Of a stretch of 10,013 nucleotides of DNA, positions 1 to 7,705 are shown piece by piece (position 1 is the stretch's first letter; the number at the start of each line of letters is the position of its first letter). The stretch covers positions 1-10,013 of the forward strand of contig PXDM01000304.1 of NCBI GenBank assembly GCA_003565055.1. Direction: 5' to 3'. The position numbers were made by a program, and so were the translations under genes. This stretch comes from Paracoccaceae bacterium (lineage in GTDB: Bacteria > Pseudomonadota > Alphaproteobacteria > Rhodobacterales > Rhodobacteraceae). Under the pieces are notes generated by a model that did no database searches, was not told the origin of the DNA, and saw only the letters and a list, made by a program, of their open reading frames with translations.

Positions 1-1259
1 AGGTTGCCTTCAACGGCATGTATCTGGCCGATGCCTTCGCGCATTTCTCCAAGATGATCATCCTGATCTCGGCGGCTGTCGTGATGGTCATGGGGCAGGG
101 CTATCTCACCTCGCGCGGCTTGCTGCGGTTTGAATATCCGATCCTAATTTCGCTCGCGGTCGTGGGCATGATGCTCATGGTCTCCAGCGGCGATCTGATC
201 CTGCTTTATATGGGGCTCGAGTTGCAATCGCTCGCGCTTTATGTCGTCGCGACCATGAACCGCGATTCTGCGCGCTCGACCGAGGCCGGGTTGAAATACT
301 ATATCCTCGGCGCGCTGGCCTCGGGTCTCTTGCTCTATGGCGCTTCGCTGACCTATGGCTATGCGGGTACGACGCTGTTCAGCGGCATCATCACGACAAT
401 CTCCGAAGACGGTATGTCGCTGGGGCTCTTGATGGGGCTCGCCTTCATGCTCGCTGGGCTGGCCTTCAAGGTATCGGCCGTGCCCTTCCACATGTGGACG
501 CCGGACGTCTATGAGGGCGCGCCGACCCCGGTCACGGCCTTTTTCGCCACTGCCCCCAAGGTCGCGGCCATGGCGCTGATCGCGCGTCTGGTGCACGAGG
601 CTTTCGGTGTTGTTCCTGGCGACTGGTCGCAGATCATCGCGTTCCTCGCAGCCGCCTCGATGTTCCTGGGCGCGATTGCGGCCATCGGGCAGCGCAATAT
701 CAAGCGGCTGATGGCTTATTCCTCGATCAGCCATATGGGCTTCGCGCTGGTCGGGCTCGCCGCTGGCACGGCGCAAGGCGTGCAGGGCATGCTGATCTAT
801 ATGGCGATCTATGTGACCATGAATATCGGCGTTTTCGCCTTCATCCTGATGATGGAGCGTGACGGCAAGCCGGTGCTCGATATTCTGGATCTGCGCCAGT
901 ATTCCAAAGCTGAGCCGCTGCGCGCATTGGCGCTTCTGGTGCTGATGTTCAGCCTCGCGGGGGTGCCGCCGCTGGTGGGCTTCTTCGGCAAGTTCTATGT
1001 GCTCTGGGCGGCTGTCGATGCTGGCCTGACATGGCTCGCGGTGGCAGGCGTGATCGCTTCGGTGATCGGGGCGTTCTACTATCTGCGCATCGTCTATTAC
1101 ATGTATTTCGGCGATGAGATCGAGCCGCTGGATCAGGTGCGCGCGCCAGTGCAATCGGGGCTTTTGGTGGCCTCTGCGGCGATCATGGTGCTGGGGGTGA
1201 TCAACCTCTTCGGGATCGAGGGCGTTGCGGAATTGGCGGCGGCGGCTCTTGTCAAGTAA
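1..1259 (+). CDS. nuoN: NADH-quinone oxidoreductase subunit N (complex I), 5'-truncated
   Basis: This is the 3' part of nuoN, a membrane subunit of respiratory complex I that belongs to the antiporter-like proton-pumping subunits. The reading frame is open from base 3, so the gene starts upstream of the window; the ATG at 18 is an internal Met. About 418 residues are visible of a family length near 480. The protein is almost entirely hydrophobic transmembrane helices. Polar residues characteristic of the family are present: the Glu of MGLELQSL (codon 219–221), the Lys of FKVSAVPFHMW (468–470), the Lys of TAPKVAA (558–560) and the Lys of FFGKFY (990–992). These correspond to the buried charged residues of the proton path. 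As the last nuo gene it leads directly into birA, whose start overlaps its end. Nothing suggests a defect. The assignment is very secure. Confidence 0.97.
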   Translation, partial: VAFNGMYLADAFAHFSKMIILISAAVVMVMGQGYLTSRGLLRFEYPILISLAVVGMMLMVSSGDLILLYMGLELQSLALYVVATMNRDSARSTEAGLKYYILGALASGLLLYGASLTYGYAGTTLFSGIITTISEDGMSLGLLMGLAFMLAGLAFKVSAVPFHMWTPDVYEGAPTPVTAFFATAPKVAAMALIARLVHEAFGVVPGDWSQIIAFLAAASMFLGAIAAIGQRNIKRLMAYSSISHMGFALVGLAAGTAQGVQGMLIYMAIYVTMNIGVFAFILMMERDGKPVLDILDLRQYSKAEPLRALALLVLMFSLAGVPPLVGFFGKFYVLWAAVDAGLTWLAVAGVIASVIGAFYYLRIVYYMYFGDEIEPLDQVRAPVQSGLLVASAAIMVLGVINLFGIEGVAELAAAALVK

Positions 1260-1995
1260 CTGGCCCGCGTCGGTCGGGCGGATCGTGCTGCCCGAGATCG
1301 ACAGCACCAATGCCGAAGCCGCACGCATCGCCGCGACCCTTCCCGGTCCTGCCTGGATTCTGGCGCTGCGCCAGACCAAAGGGCGCGGGCGGCGCGGGCG
1401 CGACTGGCACGACCCCGAGGGCAATTTCGCGGCCAGCTATGTGACACGACCGCTGGGGCCGCCGCATGACGTGGCGCTCTATTCCTTCGTCGCGGCGCTC
1501 GCGCTGCATGATGCGCTCATTGCCGCCACCGCCCGGCCCGACGCTTTTGCGCTGAAATGGCCCAATGATGTGCTCCTGCATGGCGGCAAGCTCGCGGGGA
1601 TTTTGCTCGAAAGCCATGGGCATGGGGCGCTGGTCGGCCAGTTGATCATCGGCATCGGGGTCAATCTGCGTGGCTGCCCGCCCGCCGACACGACGGGCTT
1701 TGCCCCTGTCAGCCTCATGGGTGAGCTGGGTCTGAGCCTCAGCCCCGAAGATTTCCTCGGCCTGCTTGCACCCGCCTTCCATGACTGGGAGGAACGGCTC
1801 GCCGCCCATGGCTTCGCCCCGATCCGGGAGGCCTGGGTCGCGCGGGCCGCGCGGCTTGGGCAGGCGATCACGGCGCGGACTGTGACCGAGACATTGGAGG
1901 GCGTATTCGAAGGGATCGACCCGTCCGGTGCGCTGCAATTGCGCATGTCGCAAGGGCTGCGCGTCATCCCGGCAGCGGATGTTTATTTTTCCTGA
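1249..1995 (+). CDS. birA: Biotin–[acetyl-CoA carboxylase] ligase, catalytic type without HTH domain
   Basis: Biotin protein ligase activates biotin with ATP and attaches it to the lysine of biotin carboxyl carrier domains, such as acetyl-CoA carboxylase. I place the start at TTG 1249, giving 248 residues and an 11-base overlap with nuoN. An upstream TTG at 1225 in the same frame would add eight Arg/Trp-rich residues and a deeper overlap. The biotinyl-AMP loop GRGRRGRDW is at residues 45–53, KWPNDV at 103–108, the GGKLAGILLE strand at about 112–121 and an IGIGVN motif at about 131–136. A small C-terminal BPL domain occupies about 203–248. There is no N-terminal winged helix, so it should not act as the biotin operon repressor that E. 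coli BirA is. The start has no strong ribosome site, which suggests translational coupling to nuoN. The function is secure; the start codon is less so. Confidence 0.94.
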   Translation: MSSNWPASVGRIVLPEIDSTNAEAARIAATLPGPAWILALRQTKGRGRRGRDWHDPEGNFAASYVTRPLGPPHDVALYSFVAALALHDALIAATARPDAFALKWPNDVLLHGGKLAGILLESHGHGALVGQLIIGIGVNLRGCPPADTTGFAPVSLMGELGLSLSPEDFLGLLAPAFHDWEERLAAHGFAPIREAWVARAARLGQAITARTVTETLEGVFEGIDPSGALQLRMSQGLRVIPAADVYFS

Positions 1996-2010
1996 GAGTG
2001 GATTTGCAGG

Positions 2011-2793
2011 ATGCTCCTGACCATTGATTGCGGCAACACGAATACGGTTTTCTCGGTCTGGGATGAGACCGAAATCGCTGCGACCTGGCGCACCTCGACC
2101 GATGTGACACGCACGGCGGATCAGTACTTCGTCTGGCTGACCAGCCTGATGAGCCTGACGGGGCTTTATGCCGACATCAAGGATGTGATCATTTCCTCGA
2201 CCGTGCCGCGCGTGGTGTTCAACCTTCGTGTGCTGTGCGACCGTTATTTCCACTGCCGCCCGCTGGTCGTGGGCAAGCCCGATTGCCTGCTCCCGGTGCC
2301 CCCGCGCGTGCAGGAGGGCGTCAAGCCCGGCTCCGACCGGCTGGCCAATGCGGCGGGGGCCTTTGCGCGCCATGGCGGCGACGTGGTGGTGGTCGATTTC
2401 GGCACAGCCACGAATTTCGATGTGGTGGGGCCGGACGGAGCCTATATCGGCGGCGTGATCGCGCCCGGCGTCAATCTCTCGCTGCAAGCGCTGCATCAGG
2501 GCGCGGCGGCACTGCCGCATGTCGATATCAGCCTGCCCGAGAAGGTCATTGGCACCAATACGGTCGAATGCATCCAGTCCGGGGTCTTCTGGGGCTATAT
2601 CGGGCTGGTCGAAGGCATCACATCGCGCATCAAGCAGGAATATGGCCGCCCGATGACCGTCATCGGGACTGGCGGGCTTGCGCCACTGTTCGCGCAGGCC
2701 GAGAACCTGTTTGACAGGGTCGAGGATGATCTGACATTGCATGGCCTTCGCGTGATTTACGATTATAACAAGCGCAACAGAACCGAGGAATGA
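2011..2793 (+). CDS. coaX: Type III pantothenate kinase
   Basis: This enzyme phosphorylates pantothenate with ATP, the first committed step of coenzyme A synthesis in the cytoplasm. The 260-residue protein has the usual family length. The ASKHA-fold signatures are visible: the phosphate loop DCGNTNT at residues 6–12, GSDRLAN at 107–113 with D109 in the position of the catalytic aspartate, VDFGTATNFD at 128–137 with D129 in the cation-binding position, PGVNLS near 152–157, and GTGGLA at 219–224. CoaX enzymes typically need a monovalent cation and are not inhibited by CoA, unlike CoaA. The start ATG lies 15 bases after birA, with a purine-rich stretch (GAGTGGA, about 1996–2002) at useful spacing. 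It is very probably in the same transcript as birA and rnj. No anomaly is seen. Confidence 0.95.
   Translation: MLLTIDCGNTNTVFSVWDETEIAATWRTSTDVTRTADQYFVWLTSLMSLTGLYADIKDVIISSTVPRVVFNLRVLCDRYFHCRPLVVGKPDCLLPVPPRVQEGVKPGSDRLANAAGAFARHGGDVVVVDFGTATNFDVVGPDGAYIGGVIAPGVNLSLQALHQGAAALPHVDISLPEKVIGTNTVECIQSGVFWGYIGLVEGITSRIKQEYGRPMTVIGTGGLAPLFAQAENLFDRVEDDLTLHGLRVIYDYNKRNRTEE
2785..2788 (+). promoter_or_regulatory. Ribosome binding site that decides the rnj start
   Basis: GAGG lies inside the last codons of coaX. It is 7 bases from the ATG at 2796 but only one base from the ATG at 2790, which overlaps the coaX stop. The spacing favours 2796 as the RNase J start and so the N-terminus MSKDRLIYLPLGG. 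Confidence 0.6.
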
Positions 2794-2795
2794 GT

Positions 2796-4469
2796 ATGAG
2801 CAAGGACAGGCTGATCTATCTGCCGCTGGGCGGGGCCGGCGAAGTGGGCATGAATGCCTATGTCTTTGGCTATGGCCCCAAGGGGCGGGAGCGGCTGATC
2901 CTTGTGGATCTGGGCGTGACCTTTCCGGATATGGATGGCTCGCCGGGGGTGGACCTGATCCTGCCCGACATTACTTGGCTGGAGAAACGCCGCGACCAGC
3001 TCGAAGCGATCATCATCACCCATGCGCATGAAGACCATGTCGGCGCGATTGGCCAGCTTTGGGACAAGCTGCGCGTGCCGGTCTATGCGCGCGATTTCAC
3101 GGCCCGTATCGCGCAACACAAGATGCAGGATGCCGGGCAGGAGCCCGCTCAGGTCAAGGTGGTTGGCAAAGTGCCCGATGCGGTCGAGCTCGGGCCGTTC
3201 CGCGTGCAATTCTTCCCCGTCGCGCATTCGCTGCCCGAAGCCTCCGGGCTGATCATCGACACGCCTGCCGGGCGCATCGTGCATTCAGGGGATTTCAAGA
3301 CCGACCGGACGCCGGGCGTGGGCGAGCCGCATGACCCCGCGCTTCTGGCGCAGATCGGCAAGACCAGCGTCAAGGCGCTTTTGTGTGACAGCACCAATGT
3401 CATGAACCTCAATCCGGGGCGTTCCGAGATGACCCTGATCGAGCCCATCACCCAGTTGATGCGCGACGCCAAGGGGATGGTCGTGGCAACCACTTTCGCC
3501 TCCAATGTCGCGCGGCTCAAGACGCTTGCAGTCGCGGCGCAGGAGGCCGGGCGTTCGGTCTGCCTGATGGGCCGCGCGATGCTGCGCATGACGCAGACGG
3601 CGACCGAGGCAGGTATCCTCAAGGACATGCCGCCCACGATCAGCCCGGAAGCGGCCAAGGATGTGCCGCGCGAGAACCTGCTTCTGATCGTGACAGGCAG
3701 TCAGGGCGAGCGCCGCGCGGCCTCGGCGCAGTTGGCGCGGGGCAATTATATGGGCATGAGCATGAAGGAAGGCGACACCTTCCTGTTTTCCTCGATGACC
3801 ATTCCGGGCAATGAGCGCGATGTGGGTCGGGTGGTCAATGCGCTCTCGGAAATGGGCGTCGATGTGCTCGACAATTCCGAGCGGCGCTATCACGTCTCGG
3901 GCCATGCGAACCGGCCCGATCTTGAAGAGATGCATAAGCTGATCGCGCCGCAGATGGTGATCCCGATGCATGGTGAACACCGTATGCTGCGCGAACATGC
4001 CAAGCTCGCAATCGCAGCAGGGTATCGGTCGCTGGTCGTGCCGAACGGCTCGATCTGCGATCTGACCGGCGATGTGCCGGTTCTGGTGGATGAGATCGAG
4101 ACGGGCCGCACCTATCTCGACGGATCGCGCCTGATCGGGGCGATGGACGGGATCATCCGCGACCGGATCCGCATGGCGCTTGGCGGGCATGTCTTCGTCA
4201 CCCTGATCCTAGATGAAGAAAACGAGGCGCTCGGCGCGCCCTGGGCCGAAATCGCGGGTCTGAAACCCGAAGGGCGTGGCGGCGAGATGCTCAACGAGAT
4301 CATCGAAGCCGAGCTGGAGGATTTCATCTCCCGCGCCGGGCATAAGGTTATGGCGAATGACGACAAGCTCAATGACGGGATGCGCCGGATCGTGCGGCAG
4401 GTCGTGATGGAAGAGATCGGCAAGCGGCCCGAAGTCACGATTGTGGTCAGCCGTCTGGTCAATGACTGA
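2796..4469 (+). CDS. rnj: Ribonuclease J (metallo-beta-lactamase / beta-CASP family)
   Basis: RNase J is a zinc-dependent ribonuclease with 5'-to-3' exonuclease and often endonuclease activity. In alphaproteobacteria it takes part in rRNA maturation and RNA turnover. The protein is 557 residues from ATG 2796, the family's usual size. The metal-binding residues are visible: the HAHEDH motif (H76, H78, D80, H81), H144 in VAHSLP and D166 in SGDFKTD. The beta-CASP part carries DSTN, HVSGHA (366–371) and PMHGEH (390–395, with H392). A C-terminal domain follows to the end at VSRLVND. The start is 2 bases after the coaX stop, so co-translation is likely. The stop lies 6 bases from the end of the convergent kpsC, leaving no space for a dedicated terminator. 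A more general beta-lactamase-fold hydrolase is excluded by the full-length RNase J motif set. Confidence 0.95.
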   Translation: MSKDRLIYLPLGGAGEVGMNAYVFGYGPKGRERLILVDLGVTFPDMDGSPGVDLILPDITWLEKRRDQLEAIIITHAHEDHVGAIGQLWDKLRVPVYARDFTARIAQHKMQDAGQEPAQVKVVGKVPDAVELGPFRVQFFPVAHSLPEASGLIIDTPAGRIVHSGDFKTDRTPGVGEPHDPALLAQIGKTSVKALLCDSTNVMNLNPGRSEMTLIEPITQLMRDAKGMVVATTFASNVARLKTLAVAAQEAGRSVCLMGRAMLRMTQTATEAGILKDMPPTISPEAAKDVPRENLLLIVTGSQGERRAASAQLARGNYMGMSMKEGDTFLFSSMTIPGNERDVGRVVNALSEMGVDVLDNSERRYHVSGHANRPDLEEMHKLIAPQMVIPMHGEHRMLREHAKLAIAAGYRSLVVPNGSICDLTGDVPVLVDEIETGRTYLDGSRLIGAMDGIIRDRIRMALGGHVFVTLILDEENEALGAPWAEIAGLKPEGRGGEMLNEIIEAELEDFISRAGHKVMANDDKLNDGMRRIVRQVVMEEIGKRPEVTIVVSRLVND

Positions 4470-4475
4470 ACCGGC

Positions 4476-6482
4476 TTAACGCCGCCAGATCTGCGGGTAG
4501 GCCGCAAAGGCCCCCTGCAATTTCGCCAGCGCGCGCAGAAGCGGCGGTTTGGGAGTGTGGCCTTGCGACAGGCGCAGGGCCGCGATTTCTGCCGGGCAGG
4601 GCAGACCCGAGACCGGATCGCGGTAGCGCGGATAGGCGATCAGGGCCGCATGGATGAACGCGTCGAGACTGGGGCGCGCATGGCGGCGCGCGGGGATATC
4701 GCCCAAGTCGCGGGTCAACCCCCAACCCGCGTAGAAGGGCGCGCCGAGCGTGGTGACTGGCACATCGCGCAGGAGCGCTTCGAAGCCCAGGGTCGAGGTC
4801 ATGGTCCAGACCTCCTGCACATGCGCCAGAAGCTGCGCGGCATCGGTGCTGGGCAAAACCTGATCCGCGTAGCGCAGCGCGTCCGGCTCAGGAATCGCGC
4901 CGGGGCGCAGACCGGCTTCGACATCGGGATGCGGTTTGTAAAGGATCACCGCCTCGGGATTTTGCGCGCGGCATTCCTGCAAAAGCGCGAGATTGGTGCG
5001 CACCCTGCTGGTGCCCAGGCAGATTGAGGCATCGTCTTCGACCTGACCGGGCACAAGGATGCGGTGCCCCGGTGGCAAATCAGGCAGATCGCCGCCGAGA
5101 TTGTATTTGCTCAGCCCCGCGTCGCGGATCATCTGCCGCAAACGCGCGGCGCGGGCTTGCGCACCGGGCGGCGGGGGGGCTGCAATCAGAGCCTCCAGCC
5201 GCGACGGCTTCTGCGGATCGAAATAGAGGCCGAGATCATCCGTGATCAGGGACAAGGGTGGGGTCAGCGCCGCGCCGAGCCCCCTGGAGCGCAGAAAACC
5301 ATCCTCGACGCGGCGGATTTGCACATCCTCAGGCGCAGGCGCGCTGCCCCAGACGAGATTGACGCGCGCAGGGTCAGGCGTGTTGGTGAAGCGCAGCCGT
5401 TGCCAGCGCCCGAAAAACGCCTGCAGATGGGGGCGTTTCCAAAGCCGCATGTTGAGCGCCGCATAGCCTTTGCGATCTTCGCGCCAGGCGCGCCGCAGGG
5501 CCTCAAGATGATCAAGCGCCTCATCGAAGCGGCAGAGCGCGTCGCGGCAAGGATCGTACCATTGCGGGTAGAGCAGCATCGCACCGGCGAAAAGCTGTGC
5601 GCGGGTCAGCTTGCGGTGGCGGCGCGGATGCAGGGTCTGATCCTCGGTCAGCCCCCATCCGGCATAGAAGGGCAGCCCCCAGACCCGCGGGCGGTGGCCT
5701 GCGAAAATCGCTTCAAACCCGAGTTGCGAAGACACAGTGTAGACAGCGATCGCGCCTTCCAACAGCTCCCAGGGCGAGCTCGGGGCGGTGCAAAGCGTGA
5801 TATGCGGCCCGGTCACATCGGCTTGCGAGAAATGCCCCGCGCGGTGACCGTCAATGCTCTCGGGATGGGTGCGGATGACGATGCGCGCACCGGGAAAATC
5901 GAGCTGCGCTTGAACCAGCATGTCGTGAAAAAGATGCTCTGACAATGGCCCATCGAGCCCGCCATGGCGCAGCGAGGCATCCCCGCGCACCTGATCGACG
6001 ACCAGCACATAGCCGGGTGCTGGTGCGGCAAGATCAGGGTCAAAGCCTGCATATTTGCAGAACTGCCCGTCTTTGAGGCGTGCCATCCCAAGATGCGCCG
6101 CCTCGATCAGCGCGTGATCATCGAACGGATGTGTCGCAAGCAGCGTCTCAAGATCCGAGGCGCGGGAAGGGTCGTAATGGACGCCCGAATGGTCGATCAG
6201 CAGGCCAAGTGGCGGCTCACCAGCACGACCGGGAAAAAGCGAGCGCAAAAAGGCGTCCTCGATCCGGATCAGCCCCGCGCCGCTTTTGCGCGCGACCCAC
6301 TCACCGCGCCGCGAAACAGCGCTATGGCCCCAGACAGCGACCCGGCCGGTTTCGCCGGGCCAACCTGTGCGCAGTGGCAGACCGCTCAAATCCATGATGC
6401 GGCGAATGCGGCGGGCTTGCGCGCCAAGGCCAAGAAACCCGCCGTTATATGCGTGGACCGGACCTCTGCGCGGCTCAGTCAC
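4476..6482 (-). CDS. kpsC: Capsular polysaccharide assembly protein KpsC, dual beta-Kdo transferase
   Basis: KpsC extends the poly-Kdo linker that joins many ABC-transporter-dependent capsules to (lyso)phosphatidylglycerol. In E. coli its two modules alternately make beta-2,4 and beta-2,7 Kdo bonds at the inner face of the cytoplasmic membrane. The 668-residue protein is close to E. coli KpsC in size and is plainly a tandem repeat of two modules, about 1–315 and 370–625. Matching pairs are EDAFLRS (75–81) and EDGFLRS (393–399); QVRGDAS (164–170) and QVEDDAS (480–486); RTHPES (204–209) and KPHPDV (516–521); SSQLGFEA (251–258) and TSTLGFEA (562–569); and PFYAGWGLT (271–279 and 582–590). The start is GTG at 6482 and overlaps the end of the OPX gene by 8 bases, with no clear ribosome site of its own, so translation is probably coupled. 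Both modules keep the paired motifs, so both are probably active. Confidence 0.93.
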   Translation of the reverse strand: MTEPRRGPVHAYNGGFLGLGAQARRIRRIMDLSGLPLRTGWPGETGRVAVWGHSAVSRRGEWVARKSGAGLIRIEDAFLRSLFPGRAGEPPLGLLIDHSGVHYDPSRASDLETLLATHPFDDHALIEAAHLGMARLKDGQFCKYAGFDPDLAAPAPGYVLVVDQVRGDASLRHGGLDGPLSEHLFHDMLVQAQLDFPGARIVIRTHPESIDGHRAGHFSQADVTGPHITLCTAPSSPWELLEGAIAVYTVSSQLGFEAIFAGHRPRVWGLPFYAGWGLTEDQTLHPRRHRKLTRAQLFAGAMLLYPQWYDPCRDALCRFDEALDHLEALRRAWREDRKGYAALNMRLWKRPHLQAFFGRWQRLRFTNTPDPARVNLVWGSAPAPEDVQIRRVEDGFLRSRGLGAALTPPLSLITDDLGLYFDPQKPSRLEALIAAPPPPGAQARAARLRQMIRDAGLSKYNLGGDLPDLPPGHRILVPGQVEDDASICLGTSRVRTNLALLQECRAQNPEAVILYKPHPDVEAGLRPGAIPEPDALRYADQVLPSTDAAQLLAHVQEVWTMTSTLGFEALLRDVPVTTLGAPFYAGWGLTRDLGDIPARRHARPSLDAFIHAALIAYPRYRDPVSGLPCPAEIAALRLSQGHTPKPPLLRALAKLQGAFAAYPQIWRR

Positions 6483-7614
6483 TGCCGCGCGTGAGCGTAC
6501 GCAACGCCGTTGCTGCCGAGAGATTGCCGGTAAGTGACGCGATCTGGCGCGACCAACGGCTTGATGCGGCTTCGGTCACGAAGATCGTGTCACCGTCGCG
6601 AATCTTGAAGTCGCGAGCGTTGAACATGCCAGTCGGTGCCGTGAGATCGAGCACATAGACGAAGCGCACATCAGTCACGAACTGGCCAATCCCGAGAATT
6701 TCGGTCGCAACTTCAGGCACTTCATCGCGAAAAATGAACACACCTGTCGGATCGGCCCGCAGTGGATCAAGCCCGCCGACCATGGCCAGCGCGTCGATCG
6801 CCGAGATCTCGCGGGTCTCGAACGTCATGCGGCTCGGGGTGCCTGTGGAGCCCAGCACCGAAAAAGCGCGCTGGTCTTCGCGCACAAGAATGCGGTCACC
6901 GGGGCGCATCGCAATGTCGAGCGATGGGTTGGAGAAAATGTCCTGAAGCCACGCCTTGTCCTGACGATTGCCGCGCGTGACCATAACCTGCGCGGTCTCC
7001 AGCGGGATGGCAATGCCGCCTGCGGTTGCGACCATGGAACTCAGCCGGTTCGTGGAACGATCCAGCGGATAAACGCCCTGTGCGTTGACACCACCTGTCA
7101 CGGAAATAGTCGCGCCGTCGCCTAGCTCTCGCGACACGACCACCTGCGGATCAGGGGTCTGCTCATCAAGCGAGCGGGTCAGGATACGGCGCAACCCGTC
7201 CGGTGTATTCCCGGCGGCGCGGATGCGGCCGGCATAGGGCACGAAGATGAACCCGGCGTCATCGACCTGCAATTCCTCGACGAGCGCGTTGTTCGATGAG
7301 GCCGGCGCGAGCAGCCCCTCGGGGACGTTTTCATAGACATTCAGACGGATGACATCGCCGGGCCGGATCGTATCCGTGCCGATCAGTGCGCCCGAGCGCA
7401 GCGCATGGCTGAAGCCAAGGGATTCGGGACGGTTGGCGGCGTGACTGACGCGCTTGTTGACGAGCACGACATGCGCGTCGCCCGAGCGCATCACAGAGCC
7501 CTCGAAGATTTCGCGTTTCGTGGGGCCGTCGCGGGACACGGCGCAAGCTGCCAATGCGCCAACAGCCAAGATCAGGGCCGCGCGGCGGCCCATGGAAAGG
7601 GTGGTCGTAAACAC
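6475..7614 (-). CDS. Outer-membrane polysaccharide export lipoprotein (OPX family: Wza/CtrA/BexD/KpsD-like)
   Basis: OPX proteins form the periplasm-spanning and outer-membrane exit channel for capsule chains. This 379-residue protein begins with a lipoprotein signal: Arg9-Arg10 region, hydrophobic core, and lipobox LAAC with Cys24. Residue +2 is Ala, which fits outer-membrane sorting. A PES domain spans about 80–165 (RPGDVIRLNVYEN from 84), followed by two SLBB-like repeats, about 168–246 and 249–347, each ending in a GD-x-I-x-V strand (RPGDRILV, RDGDTIFV). A C-terminal Ala/Leu/Arg segment at about 350–374 could be the amphipathic helix that crosses the outer membrane in Wza. I leave the symbol blank because size alone does not separate Wza from CtrA/BexD. 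Pairing with kpsS and kpsC argues for an ABC-dependent system, in which E. coli KpsD is much longer. The GTG start is supported by AGGAG 8 bases upstream; an ATG at residue 8 is possible. Confidence 0.91.
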   Translation of the reverse strand: MFTTTLSMGRRAALILAVGALAACAVSRDGPTKREIFEGSVMRSGDAHVVLVNKRVSHAANRPESLGFSHALRSGALIGTDTIRPGDVIRLNVYENVPEGLLAPASSNNALVEELQVDDAGFIFVPYAGRIRAAGNTPDGLRRILTRSLDEQTPDPQVVVSRELGDGATISVTGGVNAQGVYPLDRSTNRLSSMVATAGGIAIPLETAQVMVTRGNRQDKAWLQDIFSNPSLDIAMRPGDRILVREDQRAFSVLGSTGTPSRMTFETREISAIDALAMVGGLDPLRADPTGVFIFRDEVPEVATEILGIGQFVTDVRFVYVLDLTAPTGMFNARDFKIRDGDTIFVTEAASSRWSRQIASLTGNLSAATALRTLTRGSD

Positions 7615-7622
7615 TGCTCGGG

Positions 7623-7627
7623 CTCCT
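7623..7627 (-). promoter_or_regulatory. Ribosome binding site for the OPX lipoprotein gene
   Basis: On the minus strand this reads AGGAG, 8 bases before the GTG at 7614. It supports that GTG over the in-frame ATG seven codons further in. Either start leaves the lipoprotein signal intact. Confidence 0.65.
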
Positions 7628-7656
7628 GTTAAAGGGCGTGCCTCTATTTTTTCGTT

Positions 7657-7685
7657 ATCATACAGCCAGAAGGCGAAAAGGCCAA
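7657..7685 (-). promoter_or_regulatory. Putative sigma-70-type promoter for the OPX gene and kpsC
   Basis: On the minus strand, TTGGCC (7685–7680) and TATGAT (7662–7657) are separated by 17 bases. They match TTGACA and TATAAT at four and five of six positions. The site lies in the 91-base gap between the kpsS stop and the OPX start and would give a leader of roughly 35 bases. It is a pattern match only. If real, the OPX–kpsC pair could be expressed independently of kpsS. I see no convincing terminator in the same gap, so read-through from kpsS also remains likely. Confidence 0.4.
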
Positions 7686-7705
7686 GGGCTGAATGGGGTT
7701 AGGGT

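Noticed and set aside
144..2742. Long open frames on the minus strand opposite nuoN, birA and coaX (426 and 496 codons)
   Set aside because: They lie opposite well-recognised genes in high-GC sequence, where antisense frames stay open by codon bias. Their translations are rich in Arg, His, Gln and Asp with no recognisable domain.
2763..4190. Minus-strand frames opposite rnj (173 and 301 codons)
   Set aside because: RNase J in the other strand has all metal-binding motifs; these frames show only composition-driven His/Arg/Asp-rich sequence.
5064..5942. A 292-codon plus-strand frame opposite kpsC
   Set aside because: It is the antisense shadow of a gene whose duplicated motifs are clear, and its product is Arg/Gln/Ala-rich without any domain.
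7663..7705. Rho-independent terminator after kpsS
   Set aside because: Only a three-base-pair GGC/GCC stem could be drawn and there is no following U-tract at the right place.
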